Under the pieces are notes generated by a model, which was not told where the DNA came from, made no database searches, and worked only from the letters and a program-made list of their open reading frames with translations. The position numbers and the translations under genes were made by a program. Positions 1-9,551 of a stretch of 64,000 nt of DNA are shown here, in pieces (position 1 is the stretch's first letter; each line of letters opens with the position of its first letter). The stretch lies in contig JAGOOO010000004.1 of the NCBI GenBank assembly GCA_017992475.1, forward strand, positions 1 to 64,000. The letters run 5' to 3'. This stretch comes from Caldisericia bacterium. Its GTDB lineage: Bacteria; Caldisericota; Caldisericia; JAAYUI01.

Positions 1-163
1 GGTCGCCCAACAAGATTGAAAGTCAAGCTATACTCCAAGCACGAACGGAAATTTTAGTACATATATATTGTTTGTCAAGTGGTTTCAATTTCAGGATTTA
101 ATCATTTTCTGAATGGATTTAAACTCCCACAGAAAATTATTGATATTGCAAATTATACCTAGT
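1..163. other. Left edge, no provable gene
   Basis: No complete gene fits here. One frame is open from the first base to a TAG at 55-57 and would end in the residues KLYSKHERKF, so it could be the tail of a gene entering from the left. A second frame is open to a TAA at 99-101. Neither can be proved from so short a piece. The remainder is AT-rich and runs into the promoter of the kinase gene. Confidence 0.3.
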
Positions 164-192
164 TTGACGTTAAGGATGTGAAAATATATCTT
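164..192 (+). promoter_or_regulatory. Promoter of histidine kinase gene
   Basis: TTGACG at 164-169 and TATCTT at 187-192 are separated by exactly 17 bases, a sigma70-type arrangement. Transcription would start near 199 and leave a leader of about 32 bases. No Shine-Dalgarno sequence precedes the ATG at 231. A second weak -10-like element (CATAAA, 219-224) lies 6 bases from the ATG and could give a leaderless transcript. Confidence 0.5.
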
Positions 193-230
193 ATTGCCGA
201 TTTACACAAATCAGTTAGCATAAAACAACT

Positions 231-2558
231 ATGGACACGAGAAAAAAACTGGCATTATTTTCGATTTTGGTGGTAGGAATAATCGTGCCATATTTTCCTT
301 TCGTGTGGCAGGTCGGCAATTATGAGCATGCCATCTCCATATACAATGTGATATTTTGTGCAATAGGCATAATCACATACTTTTTCGTAACACTGACCCT
401 CAACTACAAGGTGAGGAAGGCTTATCTTGTAGGATTGGTTATTTTCCTGATGACTGCCTACCTGTCACTTGCTTATCTGGGTGGCTTTGGACAGGATTTT
501 CTTCTGTCCTCAAGAACTGTCCTTTCATCAGTTTTCCTGATCACGCTTTATTCGTTATATCTGGCCTATCTTGTTCTGATCAGGCCATATTTCCCCTTAT
601 ACGGCAAAAAACCAGGGTGGTTTGTTTCAATTTATCTGCTTATCTTTGTAATATTTTCAATGATCCATCTTTTCCAGCTGGCCCTTCTTAACTGGCAATT
701 TCCAAATGTAGTCATAAATTTGATCAGCTACATCATCCAAGTCGCCATCGTATACGAAACACTCAGAATCATCGCAAGTAAACCCGCAGATTTCGTAAAA
801 AAAATGGTGGCATCAGTAATTTTTGGGATGGTGATCTCAATCTTGTTGGCGGAGGTTTTTTCAGTATTGATAGAATTAGGGAATCCGGCATTCACAATGG
901 CAAACTACGATCAGTCAATAGTTTTCCTTTCGCTTTCATTGTTGCTCTTCGGCATATCGTTCATGCTTCTCATGCTTAGCGAGCAGTTTCAGTTAAAACT
1001 AGAAATATACTCCATGCTCCCAGGAACATCGCAGGAGCACATCTTGCAGATGCTGGAATTCGAAAAAGAAGGAATAGTAAGCGTTGACCCAAAAACATAT
1101 AAGATAACCAGTGCGAATAAGGCCGCTGAAGAAATGGTGGGGCTTTCTCCACTTGATGGTATCGGTCCAAAGCTAAGCAATACACTGGATCTCTCTGAAT
1201 TTTTTCGCGAAACAATCAATTCTGGATACTCTGAAAAACAAATCATATCAACAAACAAGATAGTCCAGATAAAATCAGCCTATATACAAACACGTGATGG
1301 CCCAAAATTATTCCTGCATGCAAGGGACATCACGGAAGAAGCAACGAAAACTTTAAAAGACAAACAAAAAGCGAACATATTGAAGAGCCTTGTGCAGACA
1401 TCCGAGCTTATCGACCAGGCGACAACGATTGAAGAAATGTTTAAGGTCTCCTGGAGCGCAATCAATGAAGTTTTGCCAATAGATGCCTTTTCGCTCCTAT
1501 TGTTCAATTCTGATGACTCAATTGAAAAAGGGGCCTTCTTCAAAGGGTTAGACGATAATGAGCGCGAAATTGTAAAAACCGTTTTCAAGAGATATTCAAA
1601 AATACATAAGAAAATTCAATTGCAAGACACTTCTCCAAAAATAATCGACCTGCCATTCAAATCCCAGGTTGTTTTCCAGATGGAAATTTCAGCAAGAGTA
1701 AAAGGATACATGTTTGTTGCATCAAAAGTTGGTAGCACATTCAATACAGATATTGCAGACATGATGAAAAGTCTTTCAAACCAGCTCGCGCTGGCAATCC
1801 AGAAAAACTTGATTGGTGATGAGTTGAAAGACAAGGTCATGATGCTTGAAGAAATGAACAAGGGCAAAGATGAATTCATCGCCTCAATGACACATGAATT
1901 GAGGACACCTCTTACAACACTCCTTGGTTTTCTTGAACTCCTTGACCAAAGAAAACCAAATATGACAAAGGAGCAAATCGAATTCATAAGTATAGCTTCG
2001 CAGTCTGCAGAATCACTCTCATGGCTGATTGAAGACCTGATTGATCTTGGAAGGCTGAAGAATGGAAAATTCACTTTCCATAACAATAGAAATTTCTTCT
2101 CTGACATATTTTACCAGGAGACAGGAAAACTGGCAAAGAGCGCCTGGCAAAAGGGAATAACTGTGGAGAACATGTTTGTTGGTGAGAACAGGTCCCTCCT
2201 GCTTGACAAAAAAGTTGTTTCCAGAATAATTGGCAATCTTTGCAAAGCATCACTCATATATCTTCATAAAGGTGATAAAATGAGGTTTTATTGCAAGGTA
2301 GTTGACAGAAACCTTGTATTTTCAGTGATTGATGATGGAAAGCAATGGGACAAGGAAGACCTGGATTATATTTCAGACGTTTTCACAAGGATCCCTTCAA
2401 AAACACTCGAGGAACACCCCGGTTCAGTTGGCTTGGCACTCTCCTATGCAAAGGAATTCACCAGAGCAATGGGGGGAACATTTGAAGTAAGGACATTGCC
2501 TTTTGGAAACTACATAAAAATAATCATTCCGGAAAAACCAAACCGGGAGCTTGAATAA
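231..2558 (+). CDS. Membrane sensor histidine kinase (orphan)
   Basis: 775 residues. The first 250 or so form seven to eight hydrophobic segments. They are followed by a PAS-like region (about 270-370, starting EKEGIVSVDP), a GAF-like region (about 385-525), a short coiled linker and a HisKA dimerisation helix with the H-box SMTHELRTPL (phospho-acceptor His555). The ATPase lobe (about 610-770) is recognisable but weak: the G1 box reads DDGKQW, without the second glycine of DxGxG, and the N-box is degenerate. The protein should sense a membrane or cytosolic signal and autophosphorylate, but ATP binding may be reduced. No response regulator gene is adjacent, so its partner is unknown. Confidence 0.88.
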   Translation: MDTRKKLALFSILVVGIIVPYFPFVWQVGNYEHAISIYNVIFCAIGIITYFFVTLTLNYKVRKAYLVGLVIFLMTAYLSLAYLGGFGQDFLLSSRTVLSSVFLITLYSLYLAYLVLIRPYFPLYGKKPGWFVSIYLLIFVIFSMIHLFQLALLNWQFPNVVINLISYIIQVAIVYETLRIIASKPADFVKKMVASVIFGMVISILLAEVFSVLIELGNPAFTMANYDQSIVFLSLSLLLFGISFMLLMLSEQFQLKLEIYSMLPGTSQEHILQMLEFEKEGIVSVDPKTYKITSANKAAEEMVGLSPLDGIGPKLSNTLDLSEFFRETINSGYSEKQIISTNKIVQIKSAYIQTRDGPKLFLHARDITEEATKTLKDKQKANILKSLVQTSELIDQATTIEEMFKVSWSAINEVLPIDAFSLLLFNSDDSIEKGAFFKGLDDNEREIVKTVFKRYSKIHKKIQLQDTSPKIIDLPFKSQVVFQMEISARVKGYMFVASKVGSTFNTDIADMMKSLSNQLALAIQKNLIGDELKDKVMMLEEMNKGKDEFIASMTHELRTPLTTLLGFLELLDQRKPNMTKEQIEFISIASQSAESLSWLIEDLIDLGRLKNGKFTFHNNRNFFSDIFYQETGKLAKSAWQKGITVENMFVGENRSLLLDKKVVSRIIGNLCKASLIYLHKGDKMRFYCKVVDRNLVFSVIDDGKQWDKEDLDYISDVFTRIPSKTLEEHPGSVGLALSYAKEFTRAMGGTFEVRTLPFGNYIKIIIPEKPNRELE

Positions 2559-2577
2559 CTCCTCCTAATTGGATAAT

Positions 2578-3039
2578 ATGGTTCCCATGACTCATGAAGA
2601 ATCGGCAGGAGGAGTTGTGTTCCTGGAAGGGAAAGTCGTCATCCTGCAAAGAAAAAGCAATAAAAATTGGATATTACCGAAGGGTCACCTTGAGGAAGGT
2701 GAAACACACGAGCAAGCTGCAATAAGGGAAGTGTTCGAAGAAACCCATTTGCAAGCCGATCCAATAACACCCATTGGCGACACCCACTATCAATTCAAGA
2801 TTGATGAAAGCAATGTAATTGACAAATCAGTCAAGTATTTTCTGATGCTTGCAAAATCAAGAAAAGTAAAAACAGAGGCATTCTTCTCATATTATTTGGT
2901 TGTTCCGCCAGCAAAAGCAATAAGGCTCTTGACGTTCCCGCAGGACAAAAAAATTCTTCGCTCGGCCTGGTTCGAATACAGGCGCTTAGCAAAAGAAGGT
3001 GCCATACCTGATGCAACAAAGGTTCAAAATCGCTTCTGA
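2578..3039 (+). CDS. Nudix hydrolase
   Basis: About 153 residues. The Nudix box is clear: GHLEEGETHEQAAIREVFEE has the G-x5-E-x7-REU-x-EE spacing that binds the metal for pyrophosphate cleavage. It continues THL where the consensus has a glycine (xGU), a mild departure. The substrate, a nucleoside diphosphate linked to another group, cannot be read from the sequence. The C-terminal part (LLTFPQDKKILRSAWFEY) resembles bacterial Nudix proteins of the diadenosine-polyphosphate type. Start: ATG at 2578; TTG at 2569 and ATG at 2587 are also in frame, and none has a good ribosome-binding site. The gene begins about 20 bases after the kinase stop and overlaps the next gene, so translation is probably coupled. 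Confidence 0.85.
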   Translation: MVPMTHEESAGGVVFLEGKVVILQRKSNKNWILPKGHLEEGETHEQAAIREVFEETHLQADPITPIGDTHYQFKIDESNVIDKSVKYFLMLAKSRKVKTEAFFSYYLVVPPAKAIRLLTFPQDKKILRSAWFEYRRLAKEGAIPDATKVQNRF

Positions 3040-3793
3040 ACTAGCACTTGACGTAGGCACACTACTCCTGGACATGAGATTCTGTGATCTGAAAACACGC
3101 ACCAAATCCTCCACATGCGACCTTGTAACAGAGGCCGACTACAGATCACAAACTCTCATAACAAATACCATAGAGTCAAACTTTCCTGAGGACTCCATCC
3201 TGTCAGAAGAGGCATTCAGCAAACAGGGGACATCGGAATGGCAATGGATAATTGACCCACTGGATGGAACAACAAATTACGCACATGGAATGCCTGTTTA
3301 CTGTGTTTCAATTGCGGCATACAAGGATGGCGAACCCATGATCGGGGTCATATACGACCCCAACAGGAGAGAGCTGTTTGAAGCGAAAAGGGGCGAAGGC
3401 GCATGTCTCAATGACAAAAGCATCTACGTTTCAAAAAGAAGCAATCTCCAGGTTTCCATGCTTGCAACAGGATTCCCATATGACAAGGCAAGAGACCTAA
3501 AAGACAACAATGTAAACCATTTCATTGCATTTTTGCTCAATACGCATGCCGTCAGAAGGCTCGGTTCAGCGGCACTTGATCTATGTTATGTCGCCGCTGG
3601 AAGGCTGGACGGCTACTGGGAACTGAAACTGAAACCATGGGACATGGCGGCAGGGGTCCTCATGGTCATGGAAGCTGGTGGAATGGTCACAGGTTTTAAT
3701 AATGAGCCGTTCGATCTCTATAACAGCCACATCGTGGCCTCAAATGGATTGATTCAACAGGAAATGCTTTCGACGATAGAGGCGTCGCTTTGA
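3011..3793 (+). CDS. Inositol-1-monophosphatase family protein
   Basis: 260 residues from ATG 3011, preceded by AGAAGGTG; a GTG at 2999 is an alternative. It has the metal-dependent phosphatase signatures of the IMPase/SuhB family in order: VTEAD near residue 40, the EE pair in ILSEEAF, the metal-binding motif DPLDGTTNYAHG, and WDMAAGVLMVMEAGG near the C-terminus. It should hydrolyse a sugar or inositol monophosphate using Mg2+; the exact substrate (inositol-1-P, fructose-1,6-bisphosphate or other) is not decided by these motifs. The gene overlaps the Nudix gene upstream and its stop overlaps the TTG start of the methyltransferase downstream, so it sits in the middle of a translationally coupled cluster. 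Confidence 0.9.
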   Translation: MQQRFKIASELALDVGTLLLDMRFCDLKTRTKSSTCDLVTEADYRSQTLITNTIESNFPEDSILSEEAFSKQGTSEWQWIIDPLDGTTNYAHGMPVYCVSIAAYKDGEPMIGVIYDPNRRELFEAKRGEGACLNDKSIYVSKRSNLQVSMLATGFPYDKARDLKDNNVNHFIAFLLNTHAVRRLGSAALDLCYVAAGRLDGYWELKLKPWDMAAGVLMVMEAGGMVTGFNNEPFDLYNSHIVASNGLIQQEMLSTIEASL

Positions 3794-4530
3794 CAATATT
3801 CAACAACATCGGTGAGAGATATGATCTTTTTGTTGACTGGGACAGAAGGCTCTCAACCGAGGTCCCGTTCCTTCACAAAGTATTGAGATCACACAACGCA
3901 AAAAAAGTGCTCGACGTGGGTTGCGCCACCGGAAAACATGCAATAGAGTTGGCAAAACTTGGATATGACATGCATGGAATAGATATTTCCGACAACCTGA
4001 TACAAAAAGCAAAGAAAAACGCCCAGGAAGAAAGAACTTACGTTGATTTTGAACCAATGTCGATGCTTGATATCACAAAACATAAAGCAAAACCCTTTGA
4101 TGCGGTGCTCATGCTCGGCAATGTTGTTTCACTACTAGACGATGAAAAACAGGTCTTATCATTCTTCGCCGATGCAAAATCAGTGCTGAAAATTGGTGGG
4201 ATCCTTGTAATCCAGACGTTGAATTATCGAAAAATGATCAAAAATGGCGAGAGGTACGAATTAATAGAAACACCTGAACCAAACCTGATTTTTCTTAAAA
4301 TATTCGACCTGGTTGGTGAAAACACCAGGCTCTCAATAGTGATGCTGGAGAAAAACGGCTCCTGGAAAATGTCTGAAATGTCACAACACCTTATGGTCAT
4401 GACAAAGGAAGACCTGGTTCGTCACGCTTCAAGAACAAAATTCAGCTCAATCAGTCTATATGGCAAATTCGACGGCTCCCCATTCAAAGGTGAAGAGTCA
4501 GATCAAATCCTGGCGGTGTTTGAAAAATGA
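3790..4530 (+). CDS. Class I SAM-dependent methyltransferase
   Basis: 246 residues. Motif I for S-adenosylmethionine binding is VLDVGCATGKHAIELA near residue 38, followed by an acidic loop (GIDISDNLI) and the post-II strand FDAVLMLGNVVSLL. These define a Rossmann-fold methyltransferase of the Methyltransf_25/11 type, probably acting on a small molecule. The start is a TTG at 3790 whose bases overlap the TGA of the phosphatase gene. The end overlaps the next start (ATGA at 4527-4530). No substrate can be inferred; the neighbours (phosphatase, SDR) would suit modification of a sugar or lipid, but that is inference only. Confidence 0.85.
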   Translation: MTIFNNIGERYDLFVDWDRRLSTEVPFLHKVLRSHNAKKVLDVGCATGKHAIELAKLGYDMHGIDISDNLIQKAKKNAQEERTYVDFEPMSMLDITKHKAKPFDAVLMLGNVVSLLDDEKQVLSFFADAKSVLKIGGILVIQTLNYRKMIKNGERYELIETPEPNLIFLKIFDLVGENTRLSIVMLEKNGSWKMSEMSQHLMVMTKEDLVRHASRTKFSSISLYGKFDGSPFKGEESDQILAVFEK

Positions 4531-5474
4531 AAGTACTTGTAACTGGTGCAACCGGGTTCCTTGGTTCACACCTTGCAAAGCGTCTGGTAAAAGAGGGGCA
4601 TGAGGTTTTTTGCCCTGTTAGAAGAGAGAAAAAAATAGAGGGATGCAAAACCTTTCTTGAAGACTACAAAAGCATTCCCTTTGAAAATTTCAACGAAAGC
4701 ATCGATGTTTTCTTCAATTGCATTGGCCATATCTCTGATCACCTTTCCACAAAAGACCTCTGGGAAACAAATGTTACACTCCAGGGAAAACTCATTGAAG
4801 CTGCAAAAAAACTTGGAGCAAAGAGGTTTGTTCATATCAGTTCTGTCTCGGCAGTGGGGCTGAACGGCAAGGATTCGCCAATAAAAGAAGATGACGATCT
4901 TGGAACTGGCCTTGGATATGGAGACACAAAAAGGGCTGGTGAAGAAGTGGTGCTTGGGCTTGGGAAAAAGCTTGGCATCGAAGTTGTCGTGCTGAGACCA
5001 ACACTCATCTATGGTGAAATGAAAGACGGCGCCATGGATAAGATCTACAAGGTACTCAAAACACCTTTGAGGATGATAGGAACAGGAAACCAGATCTGGC
5101 ACATGGTGCATGTTGAAGATGTTGTTGACGCATGCTTATTAGCAGCATCTAAAAAAGATGTCGAATTCCAGGTGTTCAATATCGTCGGCCCAGACCCGAT
5201 AACTGCAAATAAAGTGGTAGAAATAGCTTGCAAAACACTAAGCTTAAAAAATAAAGGCCTAAGAGTGCCAACGAGCCTGGCCTTTGCCATTGCTTCTGCT
5301 TGTCAAACATTTTGGGGAAAGAAAAAACCTCCATTCTCAAAATTTACATGCAAATTGCTGTGCCTGTCTCATGAATATGACCAGACAAAAGCAAGAGAAC
5401 AACTGGGTTTCAACCCTAAGAGGAGCTTTGCCCAGGAGGTTTCTTCGCTGTTTTCGACACCCAGGGGACACTAA
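4527..5474 (+). CDS. NAD-dependent epimerase/dehydratase (extended SDR)
   Basis: 315 residues. The N-terminus MKVLVTGATGFLGSHLAKRL carries the TGxxGxxG dinucleotide-binding motif, and the active-site YxxxK is found in GYGDTKRAGEEV near residue 132, with an upstream Ser (VHISSVSAVG). The middle section IWHMVHVEDVVDACLLA is typical of extended SDRs such as NDP-sugar epimerases and dihydroflavonol-reductase-like enzymes. It is the last gene of the five-gene run and starts in an ATGA overlap. Its 3' end overlaps the 3' end of the convergent YihY gene by about 59 bases, so both C-termini are read from the same DNA. Confidence 0.87.
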   Translation: MKVLVTGATGFLGSHLAKRLVKEGHEVFCPVRREKKIEGCKTFLEDYKSIPFENFNESIDVFFNCIGHISDHLSTKDLWETNVTLQGKLIEAAKKLGAKRFVHISSVSAVGLNGKDSPIKEDDDLGTGLGYGDTKRAGEEVVLGLGKKLGIEVVVLRPTLIYGEMKDGAMDKIYKVLKTPLRMIGTGNQIWHMVHVEDVVDACLLAASKKDVEFQVFNIVGPDPITANKVVEIACKTLSLKNKGLRVPTSLAFAIASACQTFWGKKKPPFSKFTCKLLCLSHEYDQTKAREQLGFNPKRSFAQEVSSLFSTPRGH

Positions 5475-6390
5475 GGCCAATCCTTCTGGTGGCCTTGCTG
5501 AAAAGCTGCGCAAAACTTGGCGCAGGGACGCCTTTGGAACGCAAACTCAATATCATGCAGACTTCCGCACCATAAATTATTATTGATGTAGACAAATACA
5601 TCCAGAAAATCGCTCCCAGAACATAGGCAAAAGTGCCAAGCAAAGGCTGTGAGCCAGTAAAAATGCTCTGGTAAAGATCAAAAACTACCTTCAATAAATT
5701 CCATAAGAGGCCGGCCGTTACAGCGCCCCAGAAGACATCTCTGAACCGCTGCCTTGTGTTTGGTAGAATCAAGTAAATAAGAAAACATATGAGGGCAAAA
5801 ATAAAAGCATTGGACATCCAGTTAAACAGCGTAAGCATCCATGGTATTTTCATTAGAAATTGGTGCAAAGTTGAGCCCTTGGCTGTGCTCAAAATATTGA
5901 GAAGCGGAGAGGCGACAACGGCCAGTATAAGCAATATGTTGAGTATTAGCGAGAAAGAGATGCCGATTAAATATGACCTTATATAACCTCTCGGCCTCAC
6001 ACCAAATGTGTGGTTCATTACATATTCAAGGCTCCTAAACATTCCAACAGAAACGAAAAGTAAGGAAATAACACCAGTAATCGTTGTTGTGCCGCTACTT
6101 TTTATGATTGTATCAACAAAATTTTTCAACCATTCCAGTGCCTCTGTTCTGGCAATAAAAAGCGAAAGACCTTTGTAAACCGCTTCAAGAAGCGCAGGGT
6201 CATGCTTCAAGATGTTACCTGCAAAGGAGATGGCAAAAAGTACAAACGGTATTATTGAAAGGATAAAGTAGAAAGATACAGAGGAGGCATGGATAAAAGA
6301 GTTGTCATCATTAAATGAAAGGGCGGCCTCTACGAGGACACGAACAGGCCTGGATATGAGACGTTTAAGGTTGTCTTTCAGGCTGGGCAT
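5416..6390 (-). CDS. YihY/BrkB-family membrane protein
   Basis: 324 residues with six hydrophobic segments. The N-terminal stretch SFIHASSVSFYFILSIIPF is the hallmark of the YihY/virulence-factor-BrkB (UPF0761) family, as are RSLEYVMNHTFGV and WNLLKVVFDLYQ further on. Members are inner-membrane proteins of unsettled function; the old 'ribonuclease BN' label is wrong for the family. The gene is transcribed towards the SDR gene and overlaps its end. The polar C-terminal tail (residues about 295-324) is encoded mostly in the overlap. Confidence 0.88.
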   Translation of the reverse strand: MPSLKDNLKRLISRPVRVLVEAALSFNDDNSFIHASSVSFYFILSIIPFVLFAISFAGNILKHDPALLEAVYKGLSLFIARTEALEWLKNFVDTIIKSSGTTTITGVISLLFVSVGMFRSLEYVMNHTFGVRPRGYIRSYLIGISFSLILNILLILAVVASPLLNILSTAKGSTLHQFLMKIPWMLTLFNWMSNAFIFALICFLIYLILPNTRQRFRDVFWGAVTAGLLWNLLKVVFDLYQSIFTGSQPLLGTFAYVLGAIFWMYLSTSIIIYGAEVCMILSLRSKGVPAPSFAQLFSKATRRIGLSVPWVSKTAKKPPGQSSS

Positions 6391-6401
6391 CTATTTTGAA
6401 A

Positions 6402-6476
6402 TGGTGGGTGATAGTGGAATTGAACCACTGACCTCTTCCGTGTCAGGGAAGCGTTCTACCTCTGAACTAACCACCC
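6402..6476 (-). tRNA. tRNA-Val (anticodon GAC)
   Basis: Reading the minus strand from 6476 gives a full cloverleaf. The acceptor stem GGGTGGT pairs with ATCACCC (one G-U pair), the D arm is GTTC/GAAC with GGTA in the loop, and the anticodon stem CTTCC/GGAAG encloses CTGACAC, so the anticodon is GAC. The T arm is AGTGG-TTCAATT-CCACT. The discriminator is A and CCA is encoded in the DNA. Total 75 bases. It lies just upstream of, and on the same strand as, the YihY gene. Confidence 0.95.
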
Positions 6477-6569
6477 ACTGGCAGCATTATTATGGTTGTA
6501 AATATCTATGTGTCAAGAATATGAACCGAAAATACTTAACAAATGTAATATTACCAAAGAGGTGATTAA

Positions 6570-9551
6570 ATGCGCAGGGTATATACACTGTTACTAATTA
6601 TCACCATGATTGCATTTCCTGTTTACGGGCGCTCCCAGGAGGAGAAGACGCCTGACTGGACGCACATGCATGGTGATGCTTTTCATACAGCCTATTCGTC
6701 GGTCGAGCTTCCACCGCCATTGAAACTCTTGTGGAGAAAACCCTTTGACTCTGCGCCGCACAGCAATGTTGTTGCATGCTGGGATAGCGACACACCACTG
6801 CTTTTCACAGGCGATGGCTCCGGAAATTTCTTCTGCATGAAGCCAGACACTGGTGAAGTTGTTTGGAAATACAGTGTTGATGGCAGCGCTTTTCTTGGCT
6901 CTCCAGTAATTTTCACCTCTTATGATGGCACAAAAAAAGTAATGGCAGTTTCCTCTGATGGTATAAAAGACAGTGGCACTGGATCAATAATCGCCCATTG
7001 CTTCGATTTAAAGGGCAAAATCATCTGGAAAACATCACTGGACGGAACATTCTGCGAATCATCACCAACCTTTCAGAACGGCTTTCTATATGTAGCTACA
7101 GGAACTATGAGCCACGGCAGCAGCTCTGGCGGGTATCTTTACAAAATAAGACAGGACACTGGTGATTCTGTCTGGAAAGCCAGCCTGCCAGATGCGCCAG
7201 CAACAGCATCGCCATCTCTCATTGGCGGGAAAGTCTATATTGCATGCTCCAAACTCCATGTTGGCAGTTTTGATGGAAGATGGCTGGGTGCCTATATCAG
7301 GGGCGCTGTATTCGTGGCAGTTGACGATTCAAATGGCACTGCTGTCGACAAGCTAGACTACGGCAATATGAGGATGGACATCCTCACCGTTTATGATGGT
7401 GAGGAGATAATTCTTTCAGGCCAATCAGTTGCAGTTTACAGAAGAAAATACGTTGACCCAAGAGATCCAAGAAGATTTTATTATGTAGAGGTCGAAGAAC
7501 CAAAAAGCCTCGTTGCAAGAGTCAAGCCAGACAACCTCTCAACGGAATGGCGCAGTTACCCAACAATATATGGAGATGGTCACATTTACGCACACACACC
7601 GATCGTCTCGAACGGCTGGATAATAATCGGTGCAGATGAAGGGGTTGTCTACGCCTACAACAAAAAGGACGCAACACAGCAATGGGCATACAAAATGTCA
7701 AACGGAATCAGGCTTTGCATGGCCGCTTCCGACAACTACATCTATCTGAATGAAGGCGATACACCGCCAAATTGCGGGTCTTGCAAAGCCAAATTCAAGA
7801 TAGTGGAGATAAACAGTGGGAGAATACTCTGGAGTTACCAGCTTGATGAAGCTGGTCTTGGTGGAGTCACTGTTTTCGACAAATATGTTTACACTTTTGA
7901 CAGAGGGAACGTCTACTGTTTTACAAGATCAGGCCCGCCAAAATTAATGGTTGATCCAATAAAAATCGACCTTGGTGAGATACCAAAGGGCAGGACCGAA
8001 AAAACAAGTTTCAATGTCTGGAATGGCGGTGAAGGAACGCTTATCGGGACTGTAAAATTCAATGTTCCATATATGAAACTTTCCTCTGACCAATTCATGC
8101 TGACAACCGAGACAAAACAGTTTATCTGCACGATAGACACCAAAAATCTCACAGTGGGGCAGGTTTACAATATACCAATACTGGTTGAGGCTACAAACGG
8201 CGATAAGCAGACGGTCATAATCACCTTCACAGTGACAGGCCTGCCAATAATCAAGGTCACACCGCCAACAATTGACTTTGGAACAGTCGAGAAGGGTACT
8301 TACAGCGAAGCCGAAATATTCATAGACAATATTGGTGAAGGTACTCTTAGAGGCAATATTAAAACTGACATGGCTTGGTTGTCACTGGAATACCAATCAT
8401 GGGAAGGAAACCACAAAAAACTCATCGCAACAGCCGACACACTGATGCTCGATTATGATAGGAGCTACAAAGCAAACGTGTTCTTTGAAAGCAACGGTGG
8501 TACTGCGAAAGTTGAGGTCACGATAAAAATAAAACAGAAAGGGCCAAGGCTTGTTGTTTATCCAACAGAATTGATTTTTACAGATGTAAACTGGGGTGAC
8601 CAGCTGACAGGTACCTTTGCAATCTCAAATGGCGGCATCCAGACACTTGAAGGGACCCTTGAGCCAAACAGCGACTGGATAATCCTTTCATCAAAGGATT
8701 TTTCACTCACCACCGACCCAAAAAATTTCAAGGTGGAAATAGACACCAAACAACTTAAGGATGGGGCAACAACCAAGGGCCAAATATTGATAACAAGCAA
8801 TGGCGGTACAAAGGTAGTAGATATAACCATCACAATAAAGCCCAGGCCACCACAGCTCAAGGTTGATCCACCAACACTATTCTTCAACCAATGTGAGCCA
8901 GACCAGATATACGAATCAAAAATAACAATTTCCAATTTGGGTTCGGGTGTCCTCTCTGGTACAATAAAACCAGGCCCAGGAGCCGACTGGCTCAAAATAA
9001 AACAAGGTGTTTTTGACATAAGCAAGGCACCGATTGATATACCCATTATTGTCGACACAAAAGGGATGGCGAAGAACACCTCCTACACAGGCAAGATAAT
9101 TATCGAGTCAAATGGTGGAACCGATGAAGTCGGTGTTGTTGTCGTAATGAGCGAGAGAAAACGTTTTACAGTCGAGCTCTGGATTGGTTCCTATGAAGCA
9201 AGAATAAACGGCAAACCATCAAAACTTGATTGGCCTCCATACATCAACAAAGGTGCAACGATGGTCCCAGCAAGATTTATCTCAGAGGCTTTCGGGTGCA
9301 TAGTTGATTTTTACCCAAAACATAAGGCCATAGAAGAAATTTACATCTCGAGAGGAGAGGTGCAGGTAACGCTTTATGTAGGGAAAAATTATTGCCTCGT
9401 CGGGAATCAGAAAGTGCAGCTTGACGTTCCACCAGAAATAAAAAACAAGAGGACCTTTGTTCCAATAAGATTCATATCTGAAGTATTTGGCGCAGACATT
9501 GTCTGGGACAAAGACACGCAGAAGGTCACAATAGGTTACTGGCAGGACTAA
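6570..9551 (+). CDS. Secreted beta-propeller protein with Ig-like repeats and C-terminal stalk domain
   Basis: 993 residues. A signal peptide (MRRVYTLLLIITMIAFPVYG) is followed by a PQQ-type beta-propeller (about 30-450) with repeated blade signatures such as GEVVWKYS, GKIIWKTS and GRILWSYQ. Next come four tandem domains of about 105 residues (about 455-865), each opening with a phrase like LMVDPIKIDLGEIPKG and containing SNGG or WNGGEGTL; these resemble ASPM-SPD-2-Hydin or BACON-type Ig folds. The C-terminus (about 870-993) is a copper-amine-oxidase N-terminal-like 'stalk' domain with two VPARFISEAFG/VPIRFISEVFG motifs. It is probably exported and structural or ligand binding; no catalytic site is seen. 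An RBS (AGAGGTG) precedes the ATG. Confidence 0.85.
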   Translation: MRRVYTLLLIITMIAFPVYGRSQEEKTPDWTHMHGDAFHTAYSSVELPPPLKLLWRKPFDSAPHSNVVACWDSDTPLLFTGDGSGNFFCMKPDTGEVVWKYSVDGSAFLGSPVIFTSYDGTKKVMAVSSDGIKDSGTGSIIAHCFDLKGKIIWKTSLDGTFCESSPTFQNGFLYVATGTMSHGSSSGGYLYKIRQDTGDSVWKASLPDAPATASPSLIGGKVYIACSKLHVGSFDGRWLGAYIRGAVFVAVDDSNGTAVDKLDYGNMRMDILTVYDGEEIILSGQSVAVYRRKYVDPRDPRRFYYVEVEEPKSLVARVKPDNLSTEWRSYPTIYGDGHIYAHTPIVSNGWIIIGADEGVVYAYNKKDATQQWAYKMSNGIRLCMAASDNYIYLNEGDTPPNCGSCKAKFKIVEINSGRILWSYQLDEAGLGGVTVFDKYVYTFDRGNVYCFTRSGPPKLMVDPIKIDLGEIPKGRTEKTSFNVWNGGEGTLIGTVKFNVPYMKLSSDQFMLTTETKQFICTIDTKNLTVGQVYNIPILVEATNGDKQTVIITFTVTGLPIIKVTPPTIDFGTVEKGTYSEAEIFIDNIGEGTLRGNIKTDMAWLSLEYQSWEGNHKKLIATADTLMLDYDRSYKANVFFESNGGTAKVEVTIKIKQKGPRLVVYPTELIFTDVNWGDQLTGTFAISNGGIQTLEGTLEPNSDWIILSSKDFSLTTDPKNFKVEIDTKQLKDGATTKGQILITSNGGTKVVDITITIKPRPPQLKVDPPTLFFNQCEPDQIYESKITISNLGSGVLSGTIKPGPGADWLKIKQGVFDISKAPIDIPIIVDTKGMAKNTSYTGKIIIESNGGTDEVGVVVVMSERKRFTVELWIGSYEARINGKPSKLDWPPYINKGATMVPARFISEAFGCIVDFYPKHKAIEEIYISRGEVQVTLYVGKNYCLVGNQKVQLDVPPEIKNKRTFVPIRFISEVFGADIVWDKDTQKVTIGYWQD

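Noticed and set aside
4566-5111. 181-codon leftward open frame inside the SDR gene
   Set aside because: It is antisense to a canonical SDR with all motifs; no protein family pattern is seen.
5416-5586. Extra rightward gene at the end of the SDR gene
   Set aside because: The frame is a shadow of the convergent YihY gene and has no start signals.
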